This document shows positions 26,611-34,556 of a stretch of 64,000 bases of DNA, piece by piece. Source of the DNA: Methylomonas methanica MC09 (GTDB taxonomy: Bacteria; Pseudomonadota; Gammaproteobacteria; Methylococcales; Methylomonadaceae); the NCBI RefSeq assembly GCF_000214665.1, contig NC_015572.1, positions 4,650,001 to 4,714,000 of the forward strand, given 5' to 3'. The notes beneath the pieces are model-generated. The model worked only from the letters and a program-made list of their open reading frames with translations, was not told the DNA's origin and did no database searches. Position numbers and translations under genes: made by a program. Position 1 is the first letter of the stretch; each line of letters begins with the position of its first letter.

Positions 26611-27708
26611 TCAGGAAGCACGAGCTAAGCGCTGCCACCATGAAGGCGGGTTTTGTTCCGTAACCACGCGGGGGTTAAGCAATTCGCGAGATTTTTGCTC
26701 GCTATCGACAATCAGCATCTGCATAACCCGGTCGGTTTGCAGTGCGCTTGCAAACGAGTTGACATTGTCGCTTTGTCTGAATTTGATACGTTGCACGAAG
26801 TAATCCAGCTGAGCCGAATACTCCTCGCCGCGGACATAGAACCAGACGTCTGATGTCAGTTCGGTGGTGTAGCTTACATTCCAGCCAGGCAAATAATCGG
26901 CAGGCATTTTCTTACCGTCTCGCAGATATACCTGGCATTCCTGGCGATCCGCGTAAATCTTGCCCTGTGTTCCGGCTATCGTGATTTTTGTGGTCATCCG
27001 TCGGTAGGATTCGTCGCTCCAGTTAACCGACAATTGCCCACTAAGTCCCTTGCCAAACCGCAATGTGGCGTAAATCTCATCTTCGGAGTCGGCCGAAAAG
27101 ATTTTATTCATGACGGTACCAGACACCATAGACGGCATGCCGAAGTACCAGTTTAAAAGGTTGATCGGGTGCGCCGCGTAATCGTACAAGCAACCGCCGC
27201 CCTCGCTACGTTGGTTACGCCAACTGGCCCCCGACGGCCGCAGTACCACCGGACCGTACGCTTCGGCTTTAACATGTGTGACAGTACCGATGGCACCGAT
27301 CTCCAGCAGCCGCTTGACCTCTTGAAAGGCGCCGACGAAACGATAGTGGTAACCCACCTGGTTAATCAGACCGTTTTGTTCTGCCAAAGCGGTCAATTGT
27401 CCACCTTCTTCGGTATCGAGGCAAAATGGCTTTTCGCAAAACACATGCACGCTGTGCTCCAGGCATTGCCGGACCATTGGGCCGTGCAGTTTTGAAGGTG
27501 TAGCGATGATCACCGCATCCAGCGCTTCACTTTCCAGCATTTTGCCTAAGTTAGTGTAGGTACGCACCCCCGCATACTTTTCCAGCATATCCAGCACGAA
27601 ACGGCTGCTATCGCAGACCGCGACCAATTCGACATCGGGGTGCATGTTGACGATGGAGTGATGGGACAGGCCCATTTTGCCTAACCCTATAACGGCTACT
27701 TTAATCAT
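26611..27708 (-). CDS. Gfo/Idh/MocA-family oxidoreductase
   Basis: 365 residues. The N-terminal Rossmann fold begins VAVIGLGKMGLSHHS (GxGxxG) and holds IIATPSKLHGP and the signature CEKPF at about residue 91. The C-terminal domain is the usual alpha/beta dimer domain. Family members oxidise or reduce sugars and nucleotide sugars with NAD(P). Here it probably makes a modified sugar for the repeat unit. The ATG has AAGAAGG upstream. The spacing to the WecG-like gene is 92 bp, the largest gap in this part of the operon. Confidence 0.85.
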   Translation of the reverse strand: MIKVAVIGLGKMGLSHHSIVNMHPDVELVAVCDSSRFVLDMLEKYAGVRTYTNLGKMLESEALDAVIIATPSKLHGPMVRQCLEHSVHVFCEKPFCLDTEEGGQLTALAEQNGLINQVGYHYRFVGAFQEVKRLLEIGAIGTVTHVKAEAYGPVVLRPSGASWRNQRSEGGGCLYDYAAHPINLLNWYFGMPSMVSGTVMNKIFSADSEDEIYATLRFGKGLSGQLSVNWSDESYRRMTTKITIAGTQGKIYADRQECQVYLRDGKKMPADYLPGWNVSYTTELTSDVWFYVRGEEYSAQLDYFVQRIKFRQSDNVNSFASALQTDRVMQMLIVDSEQKSRELLNPRVVTEQNPPSWWQRLARAS

Positions 27709-27800
27709 TCGGATACCTTCTTGTCCTTAATATGTTTGAGATGCTATACCTTAACTACAGGTGTCTGCTTTGGGGCGTTCCGCTGCGCCAACTGCAAACA

Positions 27801-28649
27801 TCACGCTCTTCGGGTAAGCAGTTCTTTAAAAAACATCGGGAAAAACAGCGGAAACCTAAGTAGTGTTCTTTTCCAATACTGACGCGGACTCATAAACAGT
27901 CGCCAAAGCCATTCCATACCGACGCGAACCACCCATGGCGGCGAACGTTGGATTTTTCCGGCGGCAAAGTCGATGACGCCGCCAAAGCACAGTGCAACAC
28001 CGATATCCAGATTGTCGATATTGGCGGCTATCCAACGTTCCTGTTTCGGAATCCCCATTCCCAACACCAGAATATCGGGTCGAGTTTGATTACAAAAAGC
28101 CACCATTTTGTCGTTACTCTGTTCCGAGAATTGCGCTTCCATCGGCGGACAATATGTACCTACTATGTTCAGCTTCGGATAACTCGCTGTCAGCCGGCGC
28201 GCAGCTTCCTCCGCCACACCCTCCGCCGCTCCCATCAGGGCCATGCTCAACCCTTGTTGGGCCGCACGCCGGCAAATTAGCGGAAACAAGTCAGAACCCG
28301 CGACGCGCTCAGGTAAGCCTCGCTTATGCAATCTTTTACTGGCCCAAACGATGGGCCAGCCATCGACAAACTGAAACAAGGCCCTATTACTGATCTCGCG
28401 CAGATCGGGTTCGAAAGGCAACAAAGTCAGCATATTGACGTTTGGCGTCACCACAAAACCGCAGCGCCGGACTCGCGCGGCCTTCGTTATTTGATCGACC
28501 GCTTCATGAATACTTGCTTGGGTAAAGCGCAATCCGAACAGATAAAGGGAGTCGACGGTGTGTGAAATACCCTTTTCCGCACTACCTATGCCATCGATGC
28601 TTTGTATTAACTGATCTTGAAATTCCTGGCCTCTTGCTGGAGAACTCAT
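27801..28649 (-). CDS. WecG/TagA/CpsF-family glycosyltransferase (GT26)
   Basis: 282 residues. Family marks are TPNVNMLTL near 65, VDGWPIVWASK (catalytic Asp region) near 90, and LGMGIPKQERW near 197. The enzymes transfer the second sugar (for example ManNAcA or glucose) onto an undecaprenyl-linked first sugar and attach to the membrane through the C-terminal helices, here rich in Arg, Trp and Phe. It therefore needs an initiating transferase, which is not in this window. Confidence 0.86.
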   Translation of the reverse strand: MSSPARGQEFQDQLIQSIDGIGSAEKGISHTVDSLYLFGLRFTQASIHEAVDQITKAARVRRCGFVVTPNVNMLTLLPFEPDLREISNRALFQFVDGWPIVWASKRLHKRGLPERVAGSDLFPLICRRAAQQGLSMALMGAAEGVAEEAARRLTASYPKLNIVGTYCPPMEAQFSEQSNDKMVAFCNQTRPDILVLGMGIPKQERWIAANIDNLDIGVALCFGGVIDFAAGKIQRSPPWVVRVGMEWLWRLFMSPRQYWKRTLLRFPLFFPMFFKELLTRRA

Positions 28650-28718
28650 AACTAATTCACTCTGGTTGTTAAACGGTTTTATTAAGGATGGGAATCCGTT
28701 TCCTATTTCAATTTCGCT

Positions 28719-29468
28719 CTAGCTCGATACTGCACGTTGATAATGCGGAAGAGCTGCGCCCCTGGCCTTGTTCAAAACAGTCCCGACTAAATTGGTTTGT
28801 TCAAGCAGGGCCAGCGAACGCCTTACTTCATCAGGACTGGTTTTGCCGTCCTCCACGACCAATAAGGCTGCATCAAAGTGGGGCATGAATAACAGCGCAT
28901 CGTCCGAGCTCAGCAATGGCGGTAAGTCGAACAGGACGATGCGCGATTGGTAGCGCGTTTTTAACTCGTCCACCAGTGCAGTCATTTTGGGCAATGAGAT
29001 CAGCTCAGAGGATTTTGATGTGGTATGTCGACCGGGCAATACCACCAGCCGATCAAAACCCGGGTTGACTAGTAGTTCCTCAACCGGCACGTCGGTTTGC
29101 AAATAGTCGAGTAAACCTTTTTGCACATCCAAACCGAAATACCAGCCTATTTGCGGATTACCCAGGTCCGCATCTACTATCAAAACGGTTTGATTGACCT
29201 CCATTGCCAAGGCAATACCTAAATTGGCGGTTACAAAGGTTTTCCCGCATTCCGGCGTCGCGGCAACAACCGCGATGCTGGTCCAGTTTTTTTCCCGCAA
29301 CTGCATCAAAATGTTGGAGCGGAGCAAGCGGAACACGCCAATGTGGGGGTCGCCCTTCAAGCCCATGACTAGGCGCCGTTCTCGCATCACGTCCGGAGCA
29401 ACCGAAACGGTGCGGGTACGCGTGTACTGTATGGTTGAAAAAGCGGGCGGTTGTTGATTAGTCGTCAC
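28719..29468 (-). CDS. CpsD/CapB-type BY-kinase-like ATPase
   Basis: About 250 residues from GTG 29468 (TTGGG upstream); TTG 29480 is possible. The P-loop is AATPECGKTF, Walker A' VLIVDADLGNPQIG and Walker B VLFDLPPLLSSDD, as in bacterial tyrosine kinases controlling polysaccharide length. The C-terminal tyrosine cluster that is autophosphorylated in Wzc/CpsD is missing: only one Tyr lies near the end (PHYQRAVSS). It may act as an ATPase partner of the GNVR protein encoded just upstream. The two are separate genes, as in Gram-positive and exosortase-type clusters. Confidence 0.82.
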   Translation of the reverse strand: MTTNQQPPAFSTIQYTRTRTVSVAPDVMRERRLVMGLKGDPHIGVFRLLRSNILMQLREKNWTSIAVVAATPECGKTFVTANLGIALAMEVNQTVLIVDADLGNPQIGWYFGLDVQKGLLDYLQTDVPVEELLVNPGFDRLVVLPGRHTTSKSSELISLPKMTALVDELKTRYQSRIVLFDLPPLLSSDDALLFMPHFDAALLVVEDGKTSPDEVRRSLALLEQTNLVGTVLNKARGAALPHYQRAVSS

Positions 29469-29556
29469 AGCGAAACCCAATAATCGTTAAGGTGTTCATG
29501 AAGAATATTTGGTAACGGATCGTTGCCGATTTGGTGGCGTCTTCCAGCGCTGGTAT

Positions 29557-31302
29557 TCATAGCCGCCCCAATTTCATTAGCGTTATTGACCACACCAGTT
29601 CCAGTGGCATCACAAAAAAGTGCGCCAATGCGATCAGCAAAAGGAATGTAGCCGCCGAAATTATCCAAATCAGCTTTAAACGTTGTTTTTGCGCCAACCG
29701 GTCTTGCGGCGTTTCTATATAAGGAATTACGACAATGGGCGGCATACCGGTAACGCGCTCCAAAGCCTTGGTGCCACGGATAGTTTCATGCATCAGTTCC
29801 AATAACACGGTAAGCCCCAAGCCTAAACCTATCCCCAGACCGAACCCCAGTATGATGATTTTTTTACGGTCGGGTTTTTCGGGCTTATCCGGTGCTATCG
29901 GCGGTTCAATCAGGGTAAAGGTTTCGCCTTTTTGTTCTTCCTCCAAGGTCTGCGCCAGTTTGGCCCCCCTATATTTGGCCTCTAGCTCAGCGTATTTATT
30001 TAGGCTGGTTTGGCGCATTCGCATAAGATCCTGGTATTCCTTTTCCACTAACGGTGTTTCATCTATATTTTCTTGGAGCTCCTGAATGGTTTGTTGGTAC
30101 TTATCCTTTAGCTCCATTAAATGTTCCAGCTCATGTTCAGTGGCCCGGAGTTGGCCGGATAAGGAGATATACAAGGTATTGCCCTGATGCGTATCATCTT
30201 CCGAGTTAGCTGCCGTGGCGGCTATCCCACTTAGTGCTTCGCTCAGTTTGGCGACCCGTTTTTCTTGCTTGAGCACATCGGGATGCGTTTCGGAATACTT
30301 CTTTTTCAGCTCGACAAGCCCATTTTCAGCCTCGGCTAGTTCTTTACGGGCCCCCGCTTCGTCGACTTCGCCGTTAAAGCTTGAATCCAGACTTTGGATT
30401 TGCCGTTTTACCCGTAGCACATCCGGATGGGTGGGCGTATAACGCGCGCTGAGACGGATGAATTCCGATTTCAACAGACGCAGCTGTTCGTCCTTGTTAA
30501 GAGGCTTGCCTGCTTGAGCAGCAGGGACCTCGTCTTCGGCCTGGCGTAGCGAATCTGTTAAATAAATGATGCGGTCCTTGGCAATTCTGATATCGCTGTC
30601 GGTTTGTCTTAAGGCTTCTATGGCCCTATCCATAGCCGAGAGGTTGATTTGCAGCATTTCCGGCAAGCTCTTTCCATGCTTCGCCTTGTAGTCCATGATT
30701 CGGGTTTCAAAGCCATCCATCTCTTTTCTGAGTTTTTCGGCTTCGGCACTCAGAAAGTCAGTGGTTTTTGCAGCTCTCTGAGCGCGCACCCGCGTGTTTT
30801 CATCTAAAAACAAGCTGACTAGTTCGTTGGCAACAGACTGCGCCAAAACCGGATCCCGGTCACTAAATGAGATGGTGAAGGCGATAGTCGCCTTACCGAC
30901 GCCACGATTCGGGTCCAACACATCGGCCGATATCATTTTGATTTCAGCATCTTCCTGGAAGCGCTTTACCAATTCGCTGGGTACCAGTTTATTTCGTTCA
31001 TCGAGATATACGTTGTATTTCTGGATGATGGACAAGATGCGGTCGCGCGTCATAACCCGCTGTCTGATCAGCTCTATACGCTTATCGGCGAAATCGGTAA
31101 TCGTTGTCTCAACCATGCTACGCGGTATCTGCTGGTCCTCGATCAGGATGGTGGCGGATGACCGATAGACCGGCGGCAATTTCATGGCCAGCACGAAACT
31201 TAAAAAGCCGATTGTTAAAAATGAAATCAGCAGTAGACTCTTACGCCTGACGAGCACTTCAAGGTACTCGCTAATGGTCTTACCGTTCTGTTCTTCTTCC
31301 AT
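29557..31302 (-). CDS. Wzz/GNVR-domain chain-length determinant protein
   Basis: 581 residues from Met 31302 (MEEEQNGKTISEYLEV); the frame continues to 31392 but into the previous gene. Two membrane helices flank a long periplasmic part: LLLISFLTIGFLSFVLA near 24, then one near 475 (IIILGFGLGIGLG) plus a further hydrophobic segment near 545. The middle is coiled-coil rich (LAEAENGLVELKKKY...). Pro-rich PPIAPDKPEKPDRKK before the second helix is the GNVR/Wzz signature. It sets polysaccharide chain length and links to the export pore. No kinase domain is fused; the separate ATPase follows 88 bp downstream. Confidence 0.86.
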   Translation of the reverse strand: MEEEQNGKTISEYLEVLVRRKSLLLISFLTIGFLSFVLAMKLPPVYRSSATILIEDQQIPRSMVETTITDFADKRIELIRQRVMTRDRILSIIQKYNVYLDERNKLVPSELVKRFQEDAEIKMISADVLDPNRGVGKATIAFTISFSDRDPVLAQSVANELVSLFLDENTRVRAQRAAKTTDFLSAEAEKLRKEMDGFETRIMDYKAKHGKSLPEMLQINLSAMDRAIEALRQTDSDIRIAKDRIIYLTDSLRQAEDEVPAAQAGKPLNKDEQLRLLKSEFIRLSARYTPTHPDVLRVKRQIQSLDSSFNGEVDEAGARKELAEAENGLVELKKKYSETHPDVLKQEKRVAKLSEALSGIAATAANSEDDTHQGNTLYISLSGQLRATEHELEHLMELKDKYQQTIQELQENIDETPLVEKEYQDLMRMRQTSLNKYAELEAKYRGAKLAQTLEEEQKGETFTLIEPPIAPDKPEKPDRKKIIILGFGLGIGLGLGLTVLLELMHETIRGTKALERVTGMPPIVVIPYIETPQDRLAQKQRLKLIWIISAATFLLLIALAHFFVMPLELVWSITLMKLGRL

Positions 31303-31321
31303 TGCTCGTAAATCAGTTTGC

Positions 31322-32548
31322 CTAGCGTGATGTACGCCAGCCATCCCAGTTATAGTTAAGGTGAAACATAATCGCATTCGAGTCGCGCGCACCGGCCAGC
31401 AACGAATTAGTTTGCCCTGCGCCGGTGCTTGCGTATTCCTGCATGCGATAGCGATAGCTGGCGCTCAAACGCCATTCGCGTGCGAATTTCCAGGCCAGTT
31501 CTGCCGAGGCATCGTAATAATTCCGCTTTTGGCCTAGCTGGGTGATACTTTGACCAACTGCCTGACTCTCGGAATAACGGCCATTGACGCCGAACGATAA
31601 CTTGCGGTTTAGTTCGTATTCGTACCTCATCGCGAGTGACTTGACATCTTGTATCTGGCCAAACGCACTCGGACTCACCGATCGCGAGAGATTTAACGAG
31701 AAATTGTCTCTCCGGCCTTTGTAATCGACCGCGACATTAAAAGTTTCACCGAAATTTAATCCGCTGCCGCTTCCGGGTGATTGCACCCATCGGCCACCGC
31801 CATTCGCATTAATAGTCCAATTGTGGCTTAACACATATTGTCCACCTACTTGAAAGCCGAACACGTTTTGGCTGGACGTGCCGGCGCTTGAAACGCTATT
31901 GGAACCGCTGAATATGGAATGGGAGAAGAACATACTGCTTGTAGACGCAAGGTGCCTATTCCATTGATGTTCTTCCGATAAATTGACGCCGAAACTCTGG
32001 TTATCTCGCAAATTTATGCCGCTTACACCATTAGGACCTGCAACAGTAGAGGTAAACGCGGTTTGCGAGTAATTTGGGCTCAAACTCAAGCTATCACGCC
32101 GCGTCATTTGCCAAGACCAGTTCGGCGATAGCGTTTTGCTATCCGATTGGTTGCTCGGAAGCAATATGCCTGTATCGCTAACTTGCTGGGAATAACTACA
32201 GCTTTGCCCATAACTACCGGTGACGGAAAACGCGTTGCGCTTCCGAACATAGCGTAGATTCAATCCCAAAGTTACGTTATCGCAGTTCCACCGCTCGTCA
32301 TCATAACGGCGAATATCTCCTCCAGCACTAATGCCGGCTGCCATGCTTGCTGTCTTCCAATCTAACCGAAAACTCGGTCGCAACAAGTAGCCAAACGCTG
32401 ACGCAGGTTCGGACCGCAACGAAATATTGTCGTCGTACTCCACACCTTGGTCTACGTTGCCCGCTACCTTCAGCTCGGCCGCAACAGTCACTTGTCCCAG
32501 CATAATCCAAACCAGATTGGCAAACAAAACTCTCCCATGGCATTGCAT
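31322..32548 (-). CDS. Outer-membrane beta-barrel protein of exosortase/EPS clusters
   Basis: 408 residues with a signal peptide ending near VTVAA (24). The remainder is alternating amphipathic strands rich in Ser, Asn, Tyr and Arg (for example LSFGVNGRYSES, WRLSASYRYRMQEY), typical of an outer-membrane barrel. The family (PEP-CTERM system-associated barrel) repeatedly lies next to Wza-like genes and may help polysaccharide secretion. The C-terminal Trp-rich strand is compatible with a barrel end. Upstream gap to the export protein is 16 bp. Confidence 0.78.
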   Translation of the reverse strand: MQCHGRVLFANLVWIMLGQVTVAAELKVAGNVDQGVEYDDNISLRSEPASAFGYLLRPSFRLDWKTASMAAGISAGGDIRRYDDERWNCDNVTLGLNLRYVRKRNAFSVTGSYGQSCSYSQQVSDTGILLPSNQSDSKTLSPNWSWQMTRRDSLSLSPNYSQTAFTSTVAGPNGVSGINLRDNQSFGVNLSEEHQWNRHLASTSSMFFSHSIFSGSNSVSSAGTSSQNVFGFQVGGQYVLSHNWTINANGGGRWVQSPGSGSGLNFGETFNVAVDYKGRRDNFSLNLSRSVSPSAFGQIQDVKSLAMRYEYELNRKLSFGVNGRYSESQAVGQSITQLGQKRNYYDASAELAWKFAREWRLSASYRYRMQEYASTGAGQTNSLLAGARDSNAIMFHLNYNWDGWRTSR

Positions 32549-32564
32549 GTTGGTGTTGCTGATA

Positions 32565-33152
32565 TCAAGGGATAATCACTGTGTCGCCGCTTTTCAGCAG
32601 AAAGTTGCTATCCAAGTTGACGCCATCCTCTATATCGCCATAAGCAAAGGGCATTGACTCTACGCGGCCGTCTGCCGCGCGACGCACAACATGGATATCA
32701 TTCTTTGCCGCAAAAGGCGTCAAACCGCCAGCCATGCTCAAAGCTTGCATGACATCCAAATTTGCAGTCATAACATAGGGGCCCGGCCGAGCGACCTCGC
32801 CTATGACGAAAACCTGATTTCCTTCCACCGTTAAGAGCGAGATATTGACCTCTGGGCCCGGTATGTATTGCTCCAATTGCTCTCGCAAAACGTTTTGCAA
32901 TTCATCTGTGGTTTTTCCGGCAGCTTGTACAATACCCACCAGCGGAAAGGAGATTGTGCCGTCCGGCGACACCATGACCTCCGCATGCAGATTCTCCTCC
33001 TGCCAAACATCGATCCTTAGTTTGTCCCCCTGGTTGATGCGATAACCTGCACCAGTTGCAAAGGATGAATTTAATACGCACAGCGTAATCATGAACAAGA
33101 GGGCAACAGCCAAACGCTGACCGCCACCCCGTAAAAAATCAGGAGTTCTCAC
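32565..33152 (-). CDS. Wza-like polysaccharide export protein (SLBB domain)
   Basis: 195 residues, starting at GTG 33152 with AAGG 6 nt upstream. A signal peptide (to about FATGA) precedes a polysaccharide-export (Poly_export) domain YRINQGDKLRIDVWQEENL and one SLBB-type repeat FVIGEVARPGPYVMTANLDV. No lipobox Cys is present at the cleavage site, so it is probably a periplasmic or non-acylated form, shorter than E. coli Wza. It would form or join the outer-membrane export channel. It is the first gene of the 22-kb exopolysaccharide operon. Confidence 0.87.
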   Translation of the reverse strand: MRTPDFLRGGGQRLAVALLFMITLCVLNSSFATGAGYRINQGDKLRIDVWQEENLHAEVMVSPDGTISFPLVGIVQAAGKTTDELQNVLREQLEQYIPGPEVNISLLTVEGNQVFVIGEVARPGPYVMTANLDVMQALSMAGGLTPFAAKNDIHVVRRAADGRVESMPFAYGDIEDGVNLDSNFLLKSGDTVIIP

Positions 33153-33551
33153 TATTAACCTTAAGAATTTTAAATAGTTAGGACGCTTTCTAAGTTACCG
33201 GTAAATTCCTAGGGATATTTACCTAAGACTACTGCTACCCATTTACCGGAAGATTGTGATGGCGTTGTTTAGAATACGATTTTATTTTTTTCACGATTTC
33301 TCACTTCATTGAGACCTAAAGATCGGACACGATTCCCTCGAACACCTAAATTACAAAGCATTATTTAGGCCAACCTTCTTGAACACCACATCATCGCGCC
33401 TCGCCCTAAACGAAAACATATTTTTCACATTAAAAATAAGGGATATACCTCACCTTATGCGCCATATAACCCACTCCTATTCGCTGGCCAGCCAAAACCC
33501 CAGGGATCGTTCTGCGCGCTGACTAACATCAAGGCCACACTAAACCTGAAA
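33153..33551. promoter_or_regulatory. Upstream region of the exopolysaccharide operon
   Basis: About 400 bp without a gene. It contains the perfect palindrome TTACCGGTAA near 33196 with a related TTACCGG at about 33243. GGGATATACC at 33440-33449 differs by one base from the GGGATATGCC repeat upstream of the VPLPA-CTERM gene. The operon promoter must lie here, but I see no convincing -35/-10 or -24/-12 pair. Confidence 0.45.
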
Positions 33552-33855
33552 GCTGTTAGATTTCCCGTTTGCCTTGTTTGAGCGCGAGTCACTGGCCGAT
33601 GACGCCAGAGTCCCACCCGTTGGATCAGGGTTTCCTGGCTTTTCCATTTCACATAACGTTGGCTCCGAAAGCGAGGTTGATTCAATCTTACGAGAAGCCG
33701 ATAGAGCCGGAGGACAGCGGCTGCGTCCCGGCGAGAAAGCGCCGTGGGGTGGTTTTAGAGGCTACTTTACCGACCCCGACGGTTTCCTCGGGGAAGTCTG
33801 TTACAACGCCTGCTTTCCATTGAATGAGCAGAGGTTCGTGCAGCTGCCTAAATAA
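33552..33855 (+). pseudogene. Truncated VOC/glyoxalase-family protein remnant
   Basis: The frame reads LFERESLADDARVPP, FSISHNVGSESEVDSIL and YFTDPDGFLGEVCYN, then FPLNEQ. This is the C-terminal half of a vicinal-oxygen-chelate (glyoxalase-like) protein, including the usual DPDG turn. The frame is closed upstream by TGA near 33549, and no N-terminal half is seen before it. It is therefore a decayed gene. Translation could begin only at TTG 33574. Confidence 0.65.
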
Positions 33856-33984
33856 CCTGTTTTTTGTCAGATTGCGATTTACTGTATCCGTGTTTATTGC
33901 CGCGCTTCATGAACATCTTCACGGAATTGTTTTCGCGAATTCGCTACCCTTACTCCACAAGCAAATAAATCGGAGGTCTGTGTC

Positions 33985-34281
33985 ATGTCCGCTACCACAA
34001 TTGATAGAAATGCCTTAAATGGCTTATTCGATAACCAAAGAAAACTGGATGACTTGTTTGATTCCATATTTGACGACGACAACTACTTCATCAGTAGTGT
34101 TAGTCCATCGCCATCGAGAAATCGTTGCGCGACGTCAAGTGCGGATGGTTCATTCACGCAAAAGCAAAACAAGGTAAAAGAATCCTTGCTGACCATAAAA
34201 GAGCAATCCCCCTACTTTTTCATGCTGCCAATCGTGTTGGAAATTGCGGTGATTTATTTTGTGGTAACCAATGTGTTGTAA
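33985..34281 (+). CDS. Small protein with C-terminal membrane helix, unknown function
   Basis: 98 residues. GGAGG lies 8 nt before the ATG, a good start. The N-terminal part is acidic (KLDDLFDSIFDDDNYF) and may be helical; a Ser-rich linker follows; the last 22 residues are a hydrophobic helix (FFMLPIVLEIAVIYFVVTNVL). It resembles a tail-anchored inner-membrane protein. No family is recognised. It stands alone on the plus strand between the exopolysaccharide operon and phosphoketolase. Confidence 0.6.
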   Translation: MSATTIDRNALNGLFDNQRKLDDLFDSIFDDDNYFISSVSPSPSRNRCATSSADGSFTQKQNKVKESLLTIKEQSPYFFMLPIVLEIAVIYFVVTNVL

Positions 34282-34556
34282 CGTGTTTGCATGTGATTGG
34301 CTACCGTGGCGCGCAAGGGTGATCGACAGCTAATACCATGGGCTTTCTGTACGCACGAATTCGCAATAGAAATACCCATTGTCAAAACGCTCAGACCAGT
34401 CTTGCGGCGCGCGGTAAGCGATAATCCAGGCGTTTCACTGATCGTGTGCCACTCGGCCGATCAAATCGACTAACACAGGCGCAGGGCTAAGTGCGCCAAC
34501 CTACTCAATCCAGCGAGCTCCGCGAATAGTCGCCGGACTTGCGGGGCCAAAATCGC

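Noticed and set aside
33455..33685. 76-codon minus-strand frame upstream of the small membrane protein
   Set aside because: It overlaps the antisense of the VOC remnant and has no recognisable feature.
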